A DNA stretch of 64,000 nt from Bacteroidota bacterium (GCA_016708785.1 JADJFC010000003.1:496001-560000); one strand, 5' to 3'; shown: positions 9,364-18,722, numbered from the stretch's first letter. Notes: generated from the sequence alone by a model not told the origin. Numbers and translations are program-made.

Positions 9364-10002
9364 TTACGGATTTTCCACTCTCGTGACCTCTGCCAGTCCG
9401 CTCACAAAATAGTGTCGTTTGGTAGTCAGTTCCAGGCACCTATATCGAGTCCTCATTTTCTCCCCTTTTTGAAAGATCATTCCTGAGCGTGATTGATACA
9501 GCGCGAATTTCGAATTGGTTGATAATTCCTCTAAATGAAATACTTCTTCGCCGCTCTCTTTTAAGTCATATTTTTTTAAGGTCCTGAAAAGGTTATGATC
9601 ACTGCAACTGGTAGCAGCAGGATTTCTCAGATAGGAGGTGAGAGCGTTGGAAATATCTTCCGGAAAAACTCTGCGAACAACAAAATTTCCCAACAGATTC
9701 CGGAATTCGTTTTTCCATTCTTTACCATGAGGCTCATGTCGAAATGGATATTTTGTATAAGTATGCAAATGTGCAACTTCATGAACAAAGGTGATCAGAA
9801 ATGCATATTTGTTCAGATCGTGATTAACAGAAATGTGATGACCTTTACCTTTTTCTAGAGGTTTGTAATCTCCGAATTTTGATGCCCGACCTTTGGTGAT
9901 CTTCAGATGGATATTCTTCTGAATGATCCACGACGTGCATTCATCGACTGTGGCTTCAGGAATATAATTGGAAAGTACAGCAGCAATTTTATGTCGCGAC
10001 AT
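9364..10002 (-). CDS. SprT-like zinc metalloprotein
   Basis: A 212-residue SprT-family protein. The gluzincin motif HEVAH is at residues 74-78 with a further His at 92 in PHGKEW, the spacing seen in SprT/Spartan proteins. The C-terminal third (about 150-212) is rich in basic and aromatic residues and resembles the beta-hairpin region of SprT-like proteins, but the zinc-ribbon cysteines are not evident. Bacterial SprT proteins have no proven substrate; eukaryotic relatives cut DNA-protein crosslinks. It follows feoB by 51 bp on the same strand and may be transcribed with feoAB. Confidence 0.83.
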   Translation of the reverse strand: MSRHKIAAVLSNYIPEATVDECTSWIIQKNIHLKITKGRASKFGDYKPLEKGKGHHISVNHDLNKYAFLITFVHEVAHLHTYTKYPFRHEPHGKEWKNEFRNLLGNFVVRRVFPEDISNALTSYLRNPAATSCSDHNLFRTLKKYDLKESGEEVFHLEELSTNSKFALYQSRSGMIFQKGEKMRTRYRCLELTTKRHYFVSGLAEVTRVENP

Positions 10003-10053
10003 AAAGAGATCGAGAATTGATTTAAGAAATAGTATTGCCCAAGATAATTATTA

Positions 10054-12180
10054 TTATTTCAATAATTGATAGGCAATCAAACTAGCTAAATAAGCCATGC
10101 CACTCATGTACAAGATCTGAATCAATGGGTATTTGATTTTTCTGGTTTCTCTGTACACCACTGCAACCGTGCTGATACATTGCATTGCAAATGCATAAAA
10201 AAGCATCAGTGAAATTCCTACAGCAAAAGTATATTTTGGTCCACCTGTTTCCGGATCAATTTCATTTCGCATTTTTTCTTTCACTGTCATCTTGCTGCTT
10301 TCTTCGTCACCAACACTATATATTGTTGACATAGTTCCTACGAAAACTTCTCGTGCTGCAAATGAAGTGATCAATGCAATACCGATCTTCCAGTCATAGC
10401 CTAAAGGTTTTATCACCGGTTCTATGATATGTCCCAACCGACCGGCATATGAATTCTCCAATTTCTCACTCTGAATCCTTCTGTCAATCTCATCTTGTGG
10501 CATTGACCTAATGTAGGTTTCAGACAAGTATTTGTCTTCTATTCTGTCAAAAGCTCCCGATGGTCCAAAAGATGACAGCACCCAAAGAATAATTGAAACC
10601 GAAACGATCACTTTTCCCGCTTCAAATAAAAACACTTTCACTTTTTCTGCAATGTGAATTCCAATCGTAGACCAACGTGGCAGTCTGTATGTTGGTAGTT
10701 CCATTACAAAATAACTTTTCTCTGTACTTTGAAGAATATGTTTCATAACCCAGGCTGCAGAGATCGCTGCTACGAAACCAATCAGATACATAAACATCAA
10801 CACCAACCCCTGAAGATTTACACCATAGATGTAATCGCTCGGGATAATAAGCGCAATTAGCAAGGTGTATACAGGCAATCGAGCCGAACAACTCATCAGT
10901 GGAGTGACCATTATCGTGATCAGCCGTTCCTTCCAGTTGGAGATCGTGCGCGTTGACATGATTGCAGGAACTGCACACGCAACGCCACTCATCAAGGGAA
11001 TAAGCGACTTACCATTCAAACCGAATTTCCGCATGAGCTGGTCCATGAGAAAACTCACACGCGACATATAGCCTGTGTCTTCCAGCACAGCAACGAAGAA
11101 AAAAAGTAATGCTATTTGTGGAACAAAAACAACAATTCCGTTGAGTCCAGCGAGAATTCCATCGACTAATAAATCGTTTATGAGACCGGGTGGCAGAGAA
11201 CTTTGTACCTGCACACTCAGCCATGCAAATGCAGAATCAATCAGGTCCATAGGGTAAACTGCCCACGCAAATATTGCCTGAAAGACCAAAAAGAGTACTG
11301 CAAGAAAAATAAAGTAACCCCAGAATCGATGAGTTAATACATTATCAATTCTGTAGGATGGTGATTTTTGTATAGGGTTTTCCGGCGATGAAATAAATTC
11401 ATTCATGATCGTACTGATCACGCGATAACGTTCCAGCGTTTCCTTTGCCTGCATCTGTTGCGCATTGAATTCATATTGCGCACATACTGCTCTGATCTTT
11501 TCCTTTTTAAATTCCGGAATCTCGAAGTTTGAAATCAGATCAAGATTATTGGCAACTAAAAATGCATTGTAGTTACTGTTTACATTTACTGTTTGTCGAA
11601 TTGTATCTATGACTTCAGGTGCAAATGGTCTTATATCAATAAAGTCATTTGCAGGAGGGCTAAACGGTTTAGCAATTGCCTCTTTAAGTTCTTTAAGTCC
11701 TTCTTGTTTCCTTGCATTCATAGAAACAATAGGTACTCCTAATCGAACCGATAATTTTTCAAAGTTGATGTTGATCTTCTTGAAGCGTACTATGTCCATC
11801 ATGTTGATGACAAGTACGACCGGTATTTTAAGGTCGACCAGTTGAGATGCTAAAAATAAATTTCGTTTTAAATTTGCACCGTCTGCAACTACAATAGTCA
11901 GGTCAGGATGAGCTTCATTCTGTGGATCACAAAGTAATTGAAAAGGAATTCTTTCTTCGGGTGACTTTGGATAAAGTGAATAGGTTCCGGGGAGATCAAT
12001 AATTTCGGCTTCAATGGTATTCCCGAATTTATCACGTAGCGATGTATATCCGGTTTTTTTCTCAACAGTCACCCCCGGAAAATTTGCCACTTTTTGATTA
12101 AGTCCGGTAAGTGCATTGAAAACGGACGACTTCCCGCTATTGGGGTTCCCGATTAATGCTATTTTTATTTTTTTGATCAC
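10054..12180 (-). CDS. feoB: Ferrous iron transporter FeoB
   Basis: Inner-membrane Fe(II) importer with an N-terminal G domain. G1 is GNPNSGKS (11-18), the G2 threonine is in FPGVTVEKK, G3 is DLPG, G4 is NMMD; these are followed by the helical guanine-dissociation-inhibitor domain and two Gate regions with repeated core/gate helices (GYMSRVSFLMDQLMRKFGL ... SGVACAVPAI ... PLMSCSARLPVY, and AAREVFVGTMSTIY). At 708 residues it is full length for the Bacteroidota form. It lies 20 bp after feoA on the same strand; no feoC was seen. The frame is intact. Confidence 0.97.
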   Translation of the reverse strand: MIKKIKIALIGNPNSGKSSVFNALTGLNQKVANFPGVTVEKKTGYTSLRDKFGNTIEAEIIDLPGTYSLYPKSPEERIPFQLLCDPQNEAHPDLTIVVADGANLKRNLFLASQLVDLKIPVVLVINMMDIVRFKKININFEKLSVRLGVPIVSMNARKQEGLKELKEAIAKPFSPPANDFIDIRPFAPEVIDTIRQTVNVNSNYNAFLVANNLDLISNFEIPEFKKEKIRAVCAQYEFNAQQMQAKETLERYRVISTIMNEFISSPENPIQKSPSYRIDNVLTHRFWGYFIFLAVLFLVFQAIFAWAVYPMDLIDSAFAWLSVQVQSSLPPGLINDLLVDGILAGLNGIVVFVPQIALLFFFVAVLEDTGYMSRVSFLMDQLMRKFGLNGKSLIPLMSGVACAVPAIMSTRTISNWKERLITIMVTPLMSCSARLPVYTLLIALIIPSDYIYGVNLQGLVLMFMYLIGFVAAISAAWVMKHILQSTEKSYFVMELPTYRLPRWSTIGIHIAEKVKVFLFEAGKVIVSVSIILWVLSSFGPSGAFDRIEDKYLSETYIRSMPQDEIDRRIQSEKLENSYAGRLGHIIEPVIKPLGYDWKIGIALITSFAAREVFVGTMSTIYSVGDEESSKMTVKEKMRNEIDPETGGPKYTFAVGISLMLFYAFAMQCISTVAVVYRETRKIKYPLIQILYMSGMAYLASLIAYQLLK

Positions 12181-12200
12181 AGTGGCTATTGGAGATATAT

Positions 12201-12464
12201 TTAATTTGGCTTTAAGCGGACGGTAGCTGCTTCAGCTTTTCGTAAACTTAGCATGTAGCCGGCAACAGATATTGCAATTGGATCCCCAAGCGGCGCAATA
12301 CGGATTACTTCAATGATCTCTCCGGGTATACATCCCATTTCCAATAGTTTAAGTGACAATTCATAATCTGTGAAGGAGTCGATTATGCCTTTTTGCCCTT
12401 TTTTTAACTCTGAAAGATACTTGATCGTCGTCCCCATTCTCTTATTAAGAATCATTTTAAACAA
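12201..12464 (-). CDS. feoA: FeoA, SH3-like partner of FeoB
   Basis: Small cytosolic SH3-fold protein that binds or regulates FeoB. The 87 residues include LSELKKGQKGIIDSF, LLEMGCIPGEIIEVIRIAPLGDPIAISVAGY and LRKAEAATVRL, the full FeoA pattern (the 'R-L-x-x-M-G-hxxG' turn is LKLLEMGCIPGE). The ATG at 12437 (MGTTIKYL) is an alternative start that would remove nine basic, poorly conserved residues. Next to feoB in the usual order. Confidence 0.92.
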   Translation of the reverse strand: MFKMILNKRMGTTIKYLSELKKGQKGIIDSFTDYELSLKLLEMGCIPGEIIEVIRIAPLGDPIAISVAGYMLSLRKAEAATVRLKPN

Positions 12465-13058
12465 GGGGTTAAAAGTATTCCTTATTTTTTAATTTTTAGA
12501 GGATTTTTGTCATTTGGATATCCAAATTGTATAATTCTAAATGGCATTAAATCAGGTGGTTAGATTGAAAAGGGCAATTATGTGCGGAATTGATCCGTTA
12601 AGTGCAATTTGAAGAATGAAAATTATTCCGAAAAAGAATGTTCAAGAACTTCTCTCAACTTGCTTTTCTGTGGTTTTGCTAAACTTCGGACAGTCACATT
12701 TCTTTTTGAAAATAAAGCAGCCGGTTGAACATATGGATACGCTCGCTAAGATAATTATGAAAAAAAATCGGCTTGCTCTTTTTGAATGGGACATTGTTAT
12801 GAATCAGTTGTAGCAAAGGTAACGAAACCACTGTTTGGAAATTGAATTTCCTAAATCATTGGTCTCAGTTTATTCACATGGACTGTTGAGGGATTTCATG
12901 AATCGAAATTGTTGTTGGTTTAGTGTTTAAGGTTGACGTGTCCCAACTTTAAACATTAAACAAACGATTTCCAGGTATTAAACCTGTTAGTATAATTCAC
13001 CAACAATGCCTTTCATTCCGATTTTCGAGAAACAATTTTCCTATTTTTACGGCAACTT
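12465..13058. other. 594-bp intergenic region between feoA and mlaE
   Basis: A divergent region. No convincing gene: one short ORF (12616-12813) has no recognisable protein features or start signals. A GU-tolerant hairpin of the 'gtttaatgtttaa' word family lies at 12918-12961. TATTTTTA at 13042-13049, 9 bp before the mlaE ATG, is one base off the -7 consensus. TAAAAGTA just upstream of feoA is the reverse complement of TACTTTTA, again one base off. Confidence 0.5.
12918..12961. repeat. Inverted repeat of 'gtttaaggttg' words
   Basis: Arms 12918-12935 and 12944-12961 (18 bp each, 8-nt loop) pair fully on one strand if two G-T wobbles are allowed. The same words (gtttaaggtt, ttaaacttt) occur in the nested inverted repeat at 37.9-38.1 kb. 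Confidence 0.65.
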
Positions 13059-13799
13059 ATGAATTGGCTTTTTCACTTAGGACGGTATTGGATCTTTATG
13101 AAGGATCTGATCATCAAACCGGAAAAATTTTCTATTTACCGGAAACAGTTGACTCGCGAACTAGATAACTTCGGTTATGGTTCACTTGGAATTGTTGCTT
13201 TGACATCCGTTTTTATGGGCGCTGTAATTACCATTCAAACGGTCTATAATCTTGTTAATCCATTGGTGCCACTCTCCGCAGTTGGCATCGTAGCAAGAGA
13301 TTCTATCATTCTTGAATTTTCTCCTACAATGATGTCGTTGGTGTTAGCAGGAAAAATTGGTTCCAGCATCGCTTCTGAAATTGGAACAATGAAGGTAACT
13401 GAACAAGTCGATGCTCTTGAAATAATGGGTATAAACTCATCTGCTTATCTGGTACTACCTAAGATCGTTGCTGCAATGGTGATCTTTCCTTTCGTTGTAC
13501 TTATTTCAATGTTCCTGGGGATTTTAGGAGGATGGATAGCAGGTGTATTAGCGGGTGTTGTGAGTTCTGCAGATTATATCAAAGGAATTCAGGATTCATT
13601 TGTTCCATTTAACATCGTATTTGCATTGATCAAAACGATCACATTCGCATTTATCATAACAACTGTTTCTGCTTACCATGGTTATCATACTGAAGGTGGT
13701 GCATTGGAAGTTGGAAAGTCAAGTACCAGCGCAGTAGTTTATAGCAGTATTCTTATTTTGATCTTCGATTATTTACTCACTCAATTGATTTTGACATGA
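13059..13799 (+). CDS. mlaE: MlaE-family lipid ABC transporter permease
   Basis: A 246-residue inner-membrane permease of the MlaE/TTG2B family, which moves phospholipids between inner and outer membranes. Five hydrophobic segments are visible, with the family hallmarks GAVITIQTVYNLV, ARDSIILEFSPTMMSLVLAGKIGSSIASEIGTM and TEQVDALEIMGINS, and a C-terminal ALIKTITFAFIITTVSAYHGY. It overlaps the ATPase gene by 4 bp (ATGA), so the two are translationally coupled. The usual third partner, an MCE-domain MlaD protein, is not next to it. Confidence 0.93.
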   Translation: MNWLFHLGRYWIFMKDLIIKPEKFSIYRKQLTRELDNFGYGSLGIVALTSVFMGAVITIQTVYNLVNPLVPLSAVGIVARDSIILEFSPTMMSLVLAGKIGSSIASEIGTMKVTEQVDALEIMGINSSAYLVLPKIVAAMVIFPFVVLISMFLGILGGWIAGVLAGVVSSADYIKGIQDSFVPFNIVFALIKTITFAFIITTVSAYHGYHTEGGALEVGKSSTSAVVYSSILILIFDYLLTQLILT

Positions 13800-14554
13800 T
13801 CGAGATAAAAGACATTGCAAAAAGTTTCAATGGAAGGCAGATACTCAAAGGTGTTTCATCAACATTTGAAACCGGTCATGTCAATCTTGTGATCGGCGGA
13901 AGTGGAAGCGGGAAGACCGTTCTCATGAAGTGCATGGTTGGTCTGGTTGAGATCGATACTGGAGAAATAAAGTACGACGATAAAATTTTCTCTAATCTCG
14001 ACAGAAAAGAAAGAAAACCTTTTCGTCAGGAAATAGGAATGGTATTTCAAGGTGGTGCATTATTTGATTCCTTGAATGTAGAGAAGAATGTAATGTTCCC
14101 TTTGAATATGTTTACTTCAATGTCGTTTGAAGAAAAAAGGGACCGCGTCAATTTTTGTCTCAAGCATGTAAACCTTGTCAATGTAAATCATCTTACCCCA
14201 TCAGAACTCTCCGGTGGAATGAAGAAGCGCGTTGCTATCGCTCGTGCAATTGCACCTAATCCAAAATATCTTTTCTGCGATGAGCCTAACTCCGGACTGG
14301 ATCCGCAAACTTCTATTGTAATAGATAATCTTATCAAGGATATTACAGAAGAGTTTAATATCACCACTATCGTTAATACTCATGACATGAATTCAGTTCT
14401 TGAAATTGGCGATAAAATTCTCTTCGTCCACAAATGGGAAAAATGGTGGGAAGGAACAATTGAAGACATCCTAAAAACAGATAACAAAGAACTTAACGAT
14501 TTTATTTTTGCCAGTAAGCTTGCGAAGAATATTAAAAAAACCGGGTTAATTTAG
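13796..14554 (+). CDS. mlaF: MlaF-type ABC transporter ATP-binding protein
   Basis: ATPase subunit that powers the MlaE permease. 252 residues with Walker A GGSGSGKT (34-41), Q-loop in GMVFQGGALFDSLNV, signature LSGGMKKRVAIARA, Walker B YLFCDEPNSGLDP and the switch His in NTHDMNS. The GALFDSLNVEKNVMFPL stretch is characteristic of MlaF-like ATPases. Start codon overlaps the mlaE stop. The gene ends at the left arm of an inverted repeat and faces the T9SS gene on the other strand. Confidence 0.93.
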   Translation: MIEIKDIAKSFNGRQILKGVSSTFETGHVNLVIGGSGSGKTVLMKCMVGLVEIDTGEIKYDDKIFSNLDRKERKPFRQEIGMVFQGGALFDSLNVEKNVMFPLNMFTSMSFEEKRDRVNFCLKHVNLVNVNHLTPSELSGGMKKRVAIARAIAPNPKYLFCDEPNSGLDPQTSIVIDNLIKDITEEFNITTIVNTHDMNSVLEIGDKILFVHKWEKWWEGTIEDILKTDNKELNDFIFASKLAKNIKKTGLI

Positions 14555-14780
14555 TGAGTAGTAATTGGTAAGTAGTGAGTAGCAAAGCATTTATAAATTC
14601 ACTGACATTTCCATAAATTAAACTTTATTTAGAACCAATAAACGGTCATAAAAATTTGTGTTTGAGTGGGCTTAATCTATCCGACTTGTCCAATTCCAAA
14701 TCACAAAAATGATGAATATTAATTTGTGATTGCACGTATGTAATCTTTGCTACTTACTACTCACCAATTACCACTCACTA
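14552..14780. repeat. Near-perfect 36-bp inverted repeat flanking 157 bp
   Basis: Arms 14552-14587 and 14745-14780 are reverse complements with three or four mismatches, made of the words gtgagtag, gtaattggtaag and gagtagcaaag. The arm sequence is clearly related to the arms at 1798-1974, yet the 157 bp inside is unrelated to that element. It lies between convergent genes (mlaF and a T9SS gene). There is no transposase or target-site duplication that I can recognise. Confidence 0.75.
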
Positions 14781-14782
14781 TA

Positions 14783-14817
14783 AAACAAAAAAAGCCTCAC
14801 CGTTTCCGATGAGGCTT
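14783..14817 (-). terminator. Intrinsic terminator of the 14.8-kb T9SS gene
   Basis: Stem AAGCCTCA/TGAGGCTT (14792-14799 with 14810-14817), followed on the minus strand by a run of T with one G and then TTTTA. It begins 20 bp after the stop codon of the T9SS gene. Confidence 0.85.
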
Positions 14818-14837
14818 CTCCAAAAAGTTACTTTTTA

Positions 14838-16646
14838 TTATTTTGTCGAAAGAACAATTGATTTGTTAGCTACACCATTTTCAGAGATGATCTGAACTGT
14901 GTAAGTACCAGTTGCAAGTGTACTTAGGTCAATTGTCTCGTTAGAGAATGAATTGTAAGTAGCTGATTTCACAACTTTACCTAGTGTATTCAAAATGTTC
15001 ACGAAAACTTTGCCTTGAGAGCTTGTGCTCTTGATATAAACAAGACCGTTTGATGGGTTTGGATATACAGAGTAAAGATCATTTTGGTTGATTTTTGGAA
15101 CACTAACTAAAGTAGAAGATGGATTGTTCAAACGTAGGATGAATGAAAGATTGCCAACAGCGCCAACATCTGTCCAACCTGAACCACCATCAAACATGAT
15201 TTTACCCGGAGTGTAAATATCAGCAGAAGCACCTAGTGTAATGTTATTTACACCTAATTGATTTAATGCCAAGAAATAATCACCTGCTGTAACATTTACC
15301 GGAGATGTGAATGGAAGTGTAACGAAAACAGCTGTATCAGCTGCTGTAAGAGTATAAACACCTGTTGTACCAATTTCAGCATCTGGCATTCCTGCAGCTG
15401 TTGCATGAAGAGTAATTGAAATCTGATCACCGATAGTTGGAGCATCAAGGAAGAAAGTAGCTGAAGTAGCTTGAGATGCCTGATAAATATGATACATCTG
15501 ACCCAATGAACCTGCTTGTGCATTGAAACCAAATCCTCCTAAATATCCTGAAGCATCAAGTGCTGTATAGTCACGTGCATTAGTTGAATCGTCAACATAT
15601 ACAAATGCAAAAATAGTGTCATTTGCTGCATCGCCATCACCACTAACACCAATGATTTGCTCAATGATGTAGATACCTGTATCTGCCGGAGCATATGAAC
15701 CTGCTGAAGTTAAAACTGCTGATGTATCACCAGGGTTCAGTGTAGAAGAAAGTGTCGCAAGATCATTATAAACCTGACCTGAAGCATTGTAAACATTGAA
15801 TGCTATCGTACCACCTGTAATTGCTGTACCGCCTGTATTCACAATACGGCCATTCATAGTGAATGCTGTTGTATTCAAAAGAGACATGATTGAATATTCA
15901 CCTGCAAATGCTTTGTTATAAGCAGCTGCATCAATTGCAGGAATGTCAGAAATACTAACATCATCTAACATCCAAGCGTAAGCACAACCTGCAGATACGT
16001 CGATTGTACTAGGGCTATAGAATTGGAAACGGATATAAACTGTTGCTGAATTACCGGCAACTGAAGAGATGTCCACATTAACAATCTCCGGATTAACAGC
16101 GCTATTGTTGTTTGCACTGAAATCATTGATCACTAAGTTTCCGTTTACTTCAAATTTTGTCCAGTTTGTGTTGTCCGTACTTACAAATACATAAGTTGAA
16201 TCATAATAACGGCAATAGTACTGAGAGAAAGTTAATCTAACAGAAGCGTGACCGGTAAGGTCAATTGGGTTAACTGTAGATAGATTTCCAATTTGATTTC
16301 CTGAACAGATCAAGTCAGAATCAAAAATAGCAAAACCATTAGCTGCTGATGCAGAAGTGATCGTGTTGATAGGGAATGAACCACTTGGTCCTGTTGTTCC
16401 TATTGCCCAGTCACCTGTTGTTCCCGCCTCATGAGCGATTGACCAATTTGCAGGTGTTGAGAAATCGTCACTCCAAATTACTGCATTAGTAGAATTTGTT
16501 TGTGAACTGTGACGTGCTGCATTCAAATTTGCAGGTACTTGTTTTTGGTGCTGTTTTCCAACAGCAGTTTTGCGAGTCAATTGTGCAGAAGCCGATAAGC
16601 TACCAACAACTACTAACGCAATCATTGCGTATAATTTTTTCATCAT
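14838..16646 (-). CDS. Secreted T9SS cargo protein with adhesin-like domain
   Basis: About 602 residues from the ATG at 16646 (MMKKLYAMIALVVVG, signal peptide ending at SASAQ); longer in-frame starts cover the promoter and lack a signal peptide. Residues about 60-220 look like a MAM/cleaved-adhesin beta-sandwich (WSDDFSTPANW ... WMLDDVSI), then a CARDB-like Ig domain, and the last 80 are a type A T9SS sorting domain (VYPNPSNGLVYI, LATGTYTVQI, ending SIVLSTK). Exported across the outer membrane and probably anchored to the cell surface. It is a paralogue of the next gene. It has its own promoter and terminator. Ligand unknown. Confidence 0.85.
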   Translation of the reverse strand: MMKKLYAMIALVVVGSLSASAQLTRKTAVGKQHQKQVPANLNAARHSSQTNSTNAVIWSDDFSTPANWSIAHEAGTTGDWAIGTTGPSGSFPINTITSASAANGFAIFDSDLICSGNQIGNLSTVNPIDLTGHASVRLTFSQYYCRYYDSTYVFVSTDNTNWTKFEVNGNLVINDFSANNNSAVNPEIVNVDISSVAGNSATVYIRFQFYSPSTIDVSAGCAYAWMLDDVSISDIPAIDAAAYNKAFAGEYSIMSLLNTTAFTMNGRIVNTGGTAITGGTIAFNVYNASGQVYNDLATLSSTLNPGDTSAVLTSAGSYAPADTGIYIIEQIIGVSGDGDAANDTIFAFVYVDDSTNARDYTALDASGYLGGFGFNAQAGSLGQMYHIYQASQATSATFFLDAPTIGDQISITLHATAAGMPDAEIGTTGVYTLTAADTAVFVTLPFTSPVNVTAGDYFLALNQLGVNNITLGASADIYTPGKIMFDGGSGWTDVGAVGNLSFILRLNNPSSTLVSVPKINQNDLYSVYPNPSNGLVYIKSTSSQGKVFVNILNTLGKVVKSATYNSFSNETIDLSTLATGTYTVQIISENGVANKSIVLSTK

Positions 16647-16672
16647 TAATTTGGTTAGAGATTTACGAATTG

Positions 16673-16702
16673 CAAAGTTATGTTTTTTCTTAGTTTGAGC
16701 AA
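16673..16702 (-). promoter_or_regulatory. Bacteroidota-type promoter of the T9SS gene
   Basis: On the minus strand: TTG (16700-16702), exactly 19 nt, then TAACTTTG (16673-16680). This matches the -33 TTG / -7 TAnnTTTG consensus with ideal spacing. The preferred ATG is 26 bp downstream, which supports the start at 16646. Confidence 0.8.
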
Positions 16703-16890
16703 TTTGTTTCTCCTTTTTTAACCAAATTTTTGTCATATTATTCCTGCCATTTTTCGTTAAATTGTAATATAGAATTTGCCGAATATTTGGTAAAGGCTTA
16801 TTTTATAGCCACTTCACTTTAAACTGGTTGACTTTCAATCATTACTCCAAAGCCAACAGGCCTATGTGTCAATTCGGAGTTCTTTTTGCA

Positions 16891-16922
16891 TAAAAAAAGG
16901 CTGCCTTTTGGAGGCAGCCTTT
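16891..16922 (-). terminator. Intrinsic terminator of the 16.9-kb T9SS gene
   Basis: Stem AAAGGCTGCC/GGCAGCCTTT (16896-16905 with 16913-16922), loop of 7, followed on the minus strand by TTTTTTTA. It starts 18 bp after the stop codon. Confidence 0.88.
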
Positions 16923-16940
16923 CATATAAAGTAAGGTTGA

Positions 16941-18686
16941 TTATTTAGTGATATTCACCACTTGTGTGTTTACACCTTTGTCGTTTATAACTTTTACTAC
17001 ATACTGGCCGGCAGACTGATTGCTCAGGTCGATCATTTCTGCAGAAAGTTGTCCATATTTCTTAGCAAATACAACCTGTCCAAGAGCATTGATAACTTCA
17101 ACATTGAAAGAAGCAGAATTAACAGTACTGTTCAGATATATAAATCCTGTAGATGGATTTGGATATACAACAGTTTTTCCTGCTTGAATAGAGTTGATTC
17201 CTACTCCGGCTGCACCTGTAATATTGATATCGTCAAGTCTTAATCCTGCAAGTGAATCTCCACTTACTGCATGGAAACCGATATAATATGTTCCTGTCGT
17301 TGCTACATCAATTTGAGCTGCACCAGGTAAATAAGCAAGATTAGAAATTAATGCAATCGGAGAAATAATTTGAGTAATTGATGAACTGTTTTGATCAGTT
17401 GCTAATACGATCTCAAAGAATGTTGGTGTTGAAGTACTGGTAGCACGATAGAAATAACTAAGTGTGTATTCTGCAGTATCAACTAATTCAAAACATGTTG
17501 TGAATAAGTAGTCTTCTGCAGTTGCAGCAGAAATTCTAGCACAATATGTTCCTGTGTTTGGAAGTACATTTGAAAGATCCCACGTAATAGAATCATTATT
17601 CAGATCTTCAGTCGCGAAACCTGACATATCATCTGTTAATTCAAAACCGTTTGAATAACCCGGACTTGTTGGAATACTGTGTGGTCCTGTGAAAAACGAA
17701 GCGTTTACTGTATCGTTTGTCTGAGTCGTATCACCTAACACAGTAATAAATGCCTGAATCGTGTGAGCCCCTGCTAAAGAAAAATCTGCTGTTGCAGAAA
17801 ATGGGTAAGAAAAAGTAGCACCCGGTGCTATTAATGTCGTAACCGTTTCAAGTGAAGGTGCTCCTCCATCTGCAATATACGTGATATCGAACTGAGTAAT
17901 ATCTGTTCCTCCATTATTGTAAATAGAAACTTCTATTACCTCAGTAGCTGAAAGTAGTGTACAGCTGTTTGTTGGTGCTGTAATGCTCGTTAAAAACGCA
18001 TCTGTACCTTCTTGCTCATAAAGCGTAATGTCATCTACCATCCAGAAATAATCGTAATCTCCTGTAAAGTTGAATTTAATATAAACCGTTACCTGATTTG
18101 CAGCAATCGCACTGATATCAATATCAATTGCTGTAGGGTTTGGAGTTACATCGTTCTGATTCAATCCTGCAGCAGCATCAAACACCTGAGTCCATGTAGA
18201 ACCATCTGTACTTACTGAAACTGTTGGAATCTCTGCATAATGTGCTAACAATTCATTGAAGAAAAGATGTACATTACTATGTGCTGAACAATCAATAGCA
18301 TCAGTGATAAGATCTGCATCTTCTCCACCAACACCACCATTTGTAGAATCACTATCATACATCATATAGCCATTGCTTGCAGACGTATTAGTAGTACTTA
18401 ATGAATCATAACCCGGGTAACTTCCCTGGTTTGCAATTCCTGTTGTAGTGTAGGTCCAGTTAACACCATTACCCGCATTGTCAATCGCCTGCCATCCTGA
18501 AGGAAGTCCGGACGCAAAGTCTTCAAAGAAGAATGGTGTGATTGCTTGGATTTGATTTTGATTGGCTGCTTTTTGAACCGCTCTTGTTGTCGGATTCAAA
18601 TGTCTGCCGCCATTTTTTGACGTTGCAAATACTGAAAACGAACATAGAAGAAGTGAAAGTAAAGCAATACGAGTATAGTTTTTCAT
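16941..18686 (-). CDS. Secreted T9SS cargo protein, paralogue of its neighbour
   Basis: 581 residues: signal peptide (MKNYTRIALLSLLLCSFSVFA), an adhesin/MAM-like beta-sandwich at about 50-215 (FFEDFASGLPSGW ... YFWMVDDITLY), a CARDB-like domain (about 220-310), a second jelly-roll segment (SPGYSNGFELTDDM to LRLDDINI), and a type A T9SS sorting domain at the end (VVYPNPSTGFIYL, SAGQYVVKVI, VVNITK). The domain order matches the next gene on the same strand, so they probably arose by duplication. Each has its own promoter and terminator, so they are not one operon. Function likely adhesion or matrix; ligand not predictable. Confidence 0.85.
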   Translation of the reverse strand: MKNYTRIALLSLLLCSFSVFATSKNGGRHLNPTTRAVQKAANQNQIQAITPFFFEDFASGLPSGWQAIDNAGNGVNWTYTTTGIANQGSYPGYDSLSTTNTSASNGYMMYDSDSTNGGVGGEDADLITDAIDCSAHSNVHLFFNELLAHYAEIPTVSVSTDGSTWTQVFDAAAGLNQNDVTPNPTAIDIDISAIAANQVTVYIKFNFTGDYDYFWMVDDITLYEQEGTDAFLTSITAPTNSCTLLSATEVIEVSIYNNGGTDITQFDITYIADGGAPSLETVTTLIAPGATFSYPFSATADFSLAGAHTIQAFITVLGDTTQTNDTVNASFFTGPHSIPTSPGYSNGFELTDDMSGFATEDLNNDSITWDLSNVLPNTGTYCARISAATAEDYLFTTCFELVDTAEYTLSYFYRATSTSTPTFFEIVLATDQNSSSITQIISPIALISNLAYLPGAAQIDVATTGTYYIGFHAVSGDSLAGLRLDDINITGAAGVGINSIQAGKTVVYPNPSTGFIYLNSTVNSASFNVEVINALGQVVFAKKYGQLSAEMIDLSNQSAGQYVVKVINDKGVNTQVVNITK

Positions 18687-18722
18687 GCTTTTTAGTTATT
18701 TTTTAATTTGGTTTTAGGGACT

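Noticed and set aside
12616..12813. Small gene of 65 codons upstream of mlaE
   Set aside because: No ribosome site, promoter or recognisable protein pattern; composition like the surrounding intergenic DNA.
14552..14780. Insertion sequence or MITE
   Set aside because: No ORF, no visible target-site duplication, and the related copy at 1.8 kb has an unrelated interior.
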